DNA from: Shinisaurus crocodilurus
Taxonomy: Eukaryota > Chordata > Lepidosauria > Squamata > Shinisauridae
Direction: 5' to 3'
Length of the DNA stretch: 64,000 nt
Assembly (NCBI GenBank): GCA_021292165.1
Contig: CM037877.1
Span: 126,422,402-126,486,401 of the forward strand
Below the pieces are notes generated by a model. It searched no databases and was not told where the DNA came from. It was given only the letters and a program-made list of their open reading frames with translations. Position 1 is the first letter of the stretch. Every line of letters starts with the position of its first letter. Of the stretch, positions 63,983-64,000 are shown piece after piece. The position numbers were made by a program, and so were the translations under genes.

Positions 63983-64000
63983 ACAAAGGACACCACTTCA

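Noticed and set aside
45400..64000. PCDHAC2 or PCDHA constant exons
   Set aside because: No cadherin DxNDN linkers or alpha constant-region sequence seen on the + strand in this interval.

Overview
The window looks like part of a squamate reptile (lizard or snake) genome. It carries two variable exons of the clustered protocadherin alpha (PCDHA) locus, both on the + strand, buried in interspersed repeats. The squamate inference rests on the repeats: CR1, L2, L1, an I/Vingi-like LINE, L3-like CR1 relics, a Ty1/copia element, many hAT, Harbinger-like and mariner-like MITEs, and a 5S-rRNA/CR1 chimeric SINE. No species can be named from sequence alone.

Genes. 18864-21237 is an alternate PCDHA variable exon: six cadherin repeats, an RGD in EC1, a transmembrane helix, an alpha-type cytoplasmic stub and a CAG|GTGAGT donor. 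It is broken by one extra A in an A-run. 42973-45399 is an intact C-type exon that I recognise as PCDHAC1, ending at a GTG|GTAAGC donor. Both exons end in phase 0 (the first after discounting the extra A), as expected if both splice to the same downstream PCDHA constant exons. PCDHAC2 and the constant exons are not visible and should lie beyond 64000. A CGCT-box/CTCF-like element lies about 195 bp upstream of the alternate exon. PCDHAC1 has a CpG-island promoter instead.

Layout. 1-6484: degenerate Ty1/copia element with unequal LTRs and a CR1 insertion in gag. 7705-13716: LINE debris, namely a + strand RT fragment, a nearly complete I/Vingi-like LINE on the - strand, and a CR1. 13841-15394: 1.55-kb L1-like non-autonomous element with a 17-bp target duplication. 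15650-18445: L2, L3 and 5S-SINE relics. 18653-21237: alternate PCDHA exon. 21802-33260: CR1, L2 and L1 fragments and several hAT elements, two of them stacked on one target site. 33385-37000: L2 LINE with a 763-codon RT frame. 37706-37872: second 5S-CR1 SINE. 38800-43000: CpG-rich stretches leading to PCDHAC1 (42973-45399). 45640-50118: hAT MITEs, a C-rich minisatellite in an RTE-like element, and CR1. 51987-56575: near full-length CR1 with ORF1 (zinc finger plus SGNH esterase) and ORF2 (endonuclease plus RT). 56576-64000: L1, MITEs, two mariner-like MITEs and CR1 pieces.

The two exons are alternative first exons of one transcription unit giving neuronal cell-surface recognition proteins. The rest is intronic or intergenic DNA dominated by transposon history.
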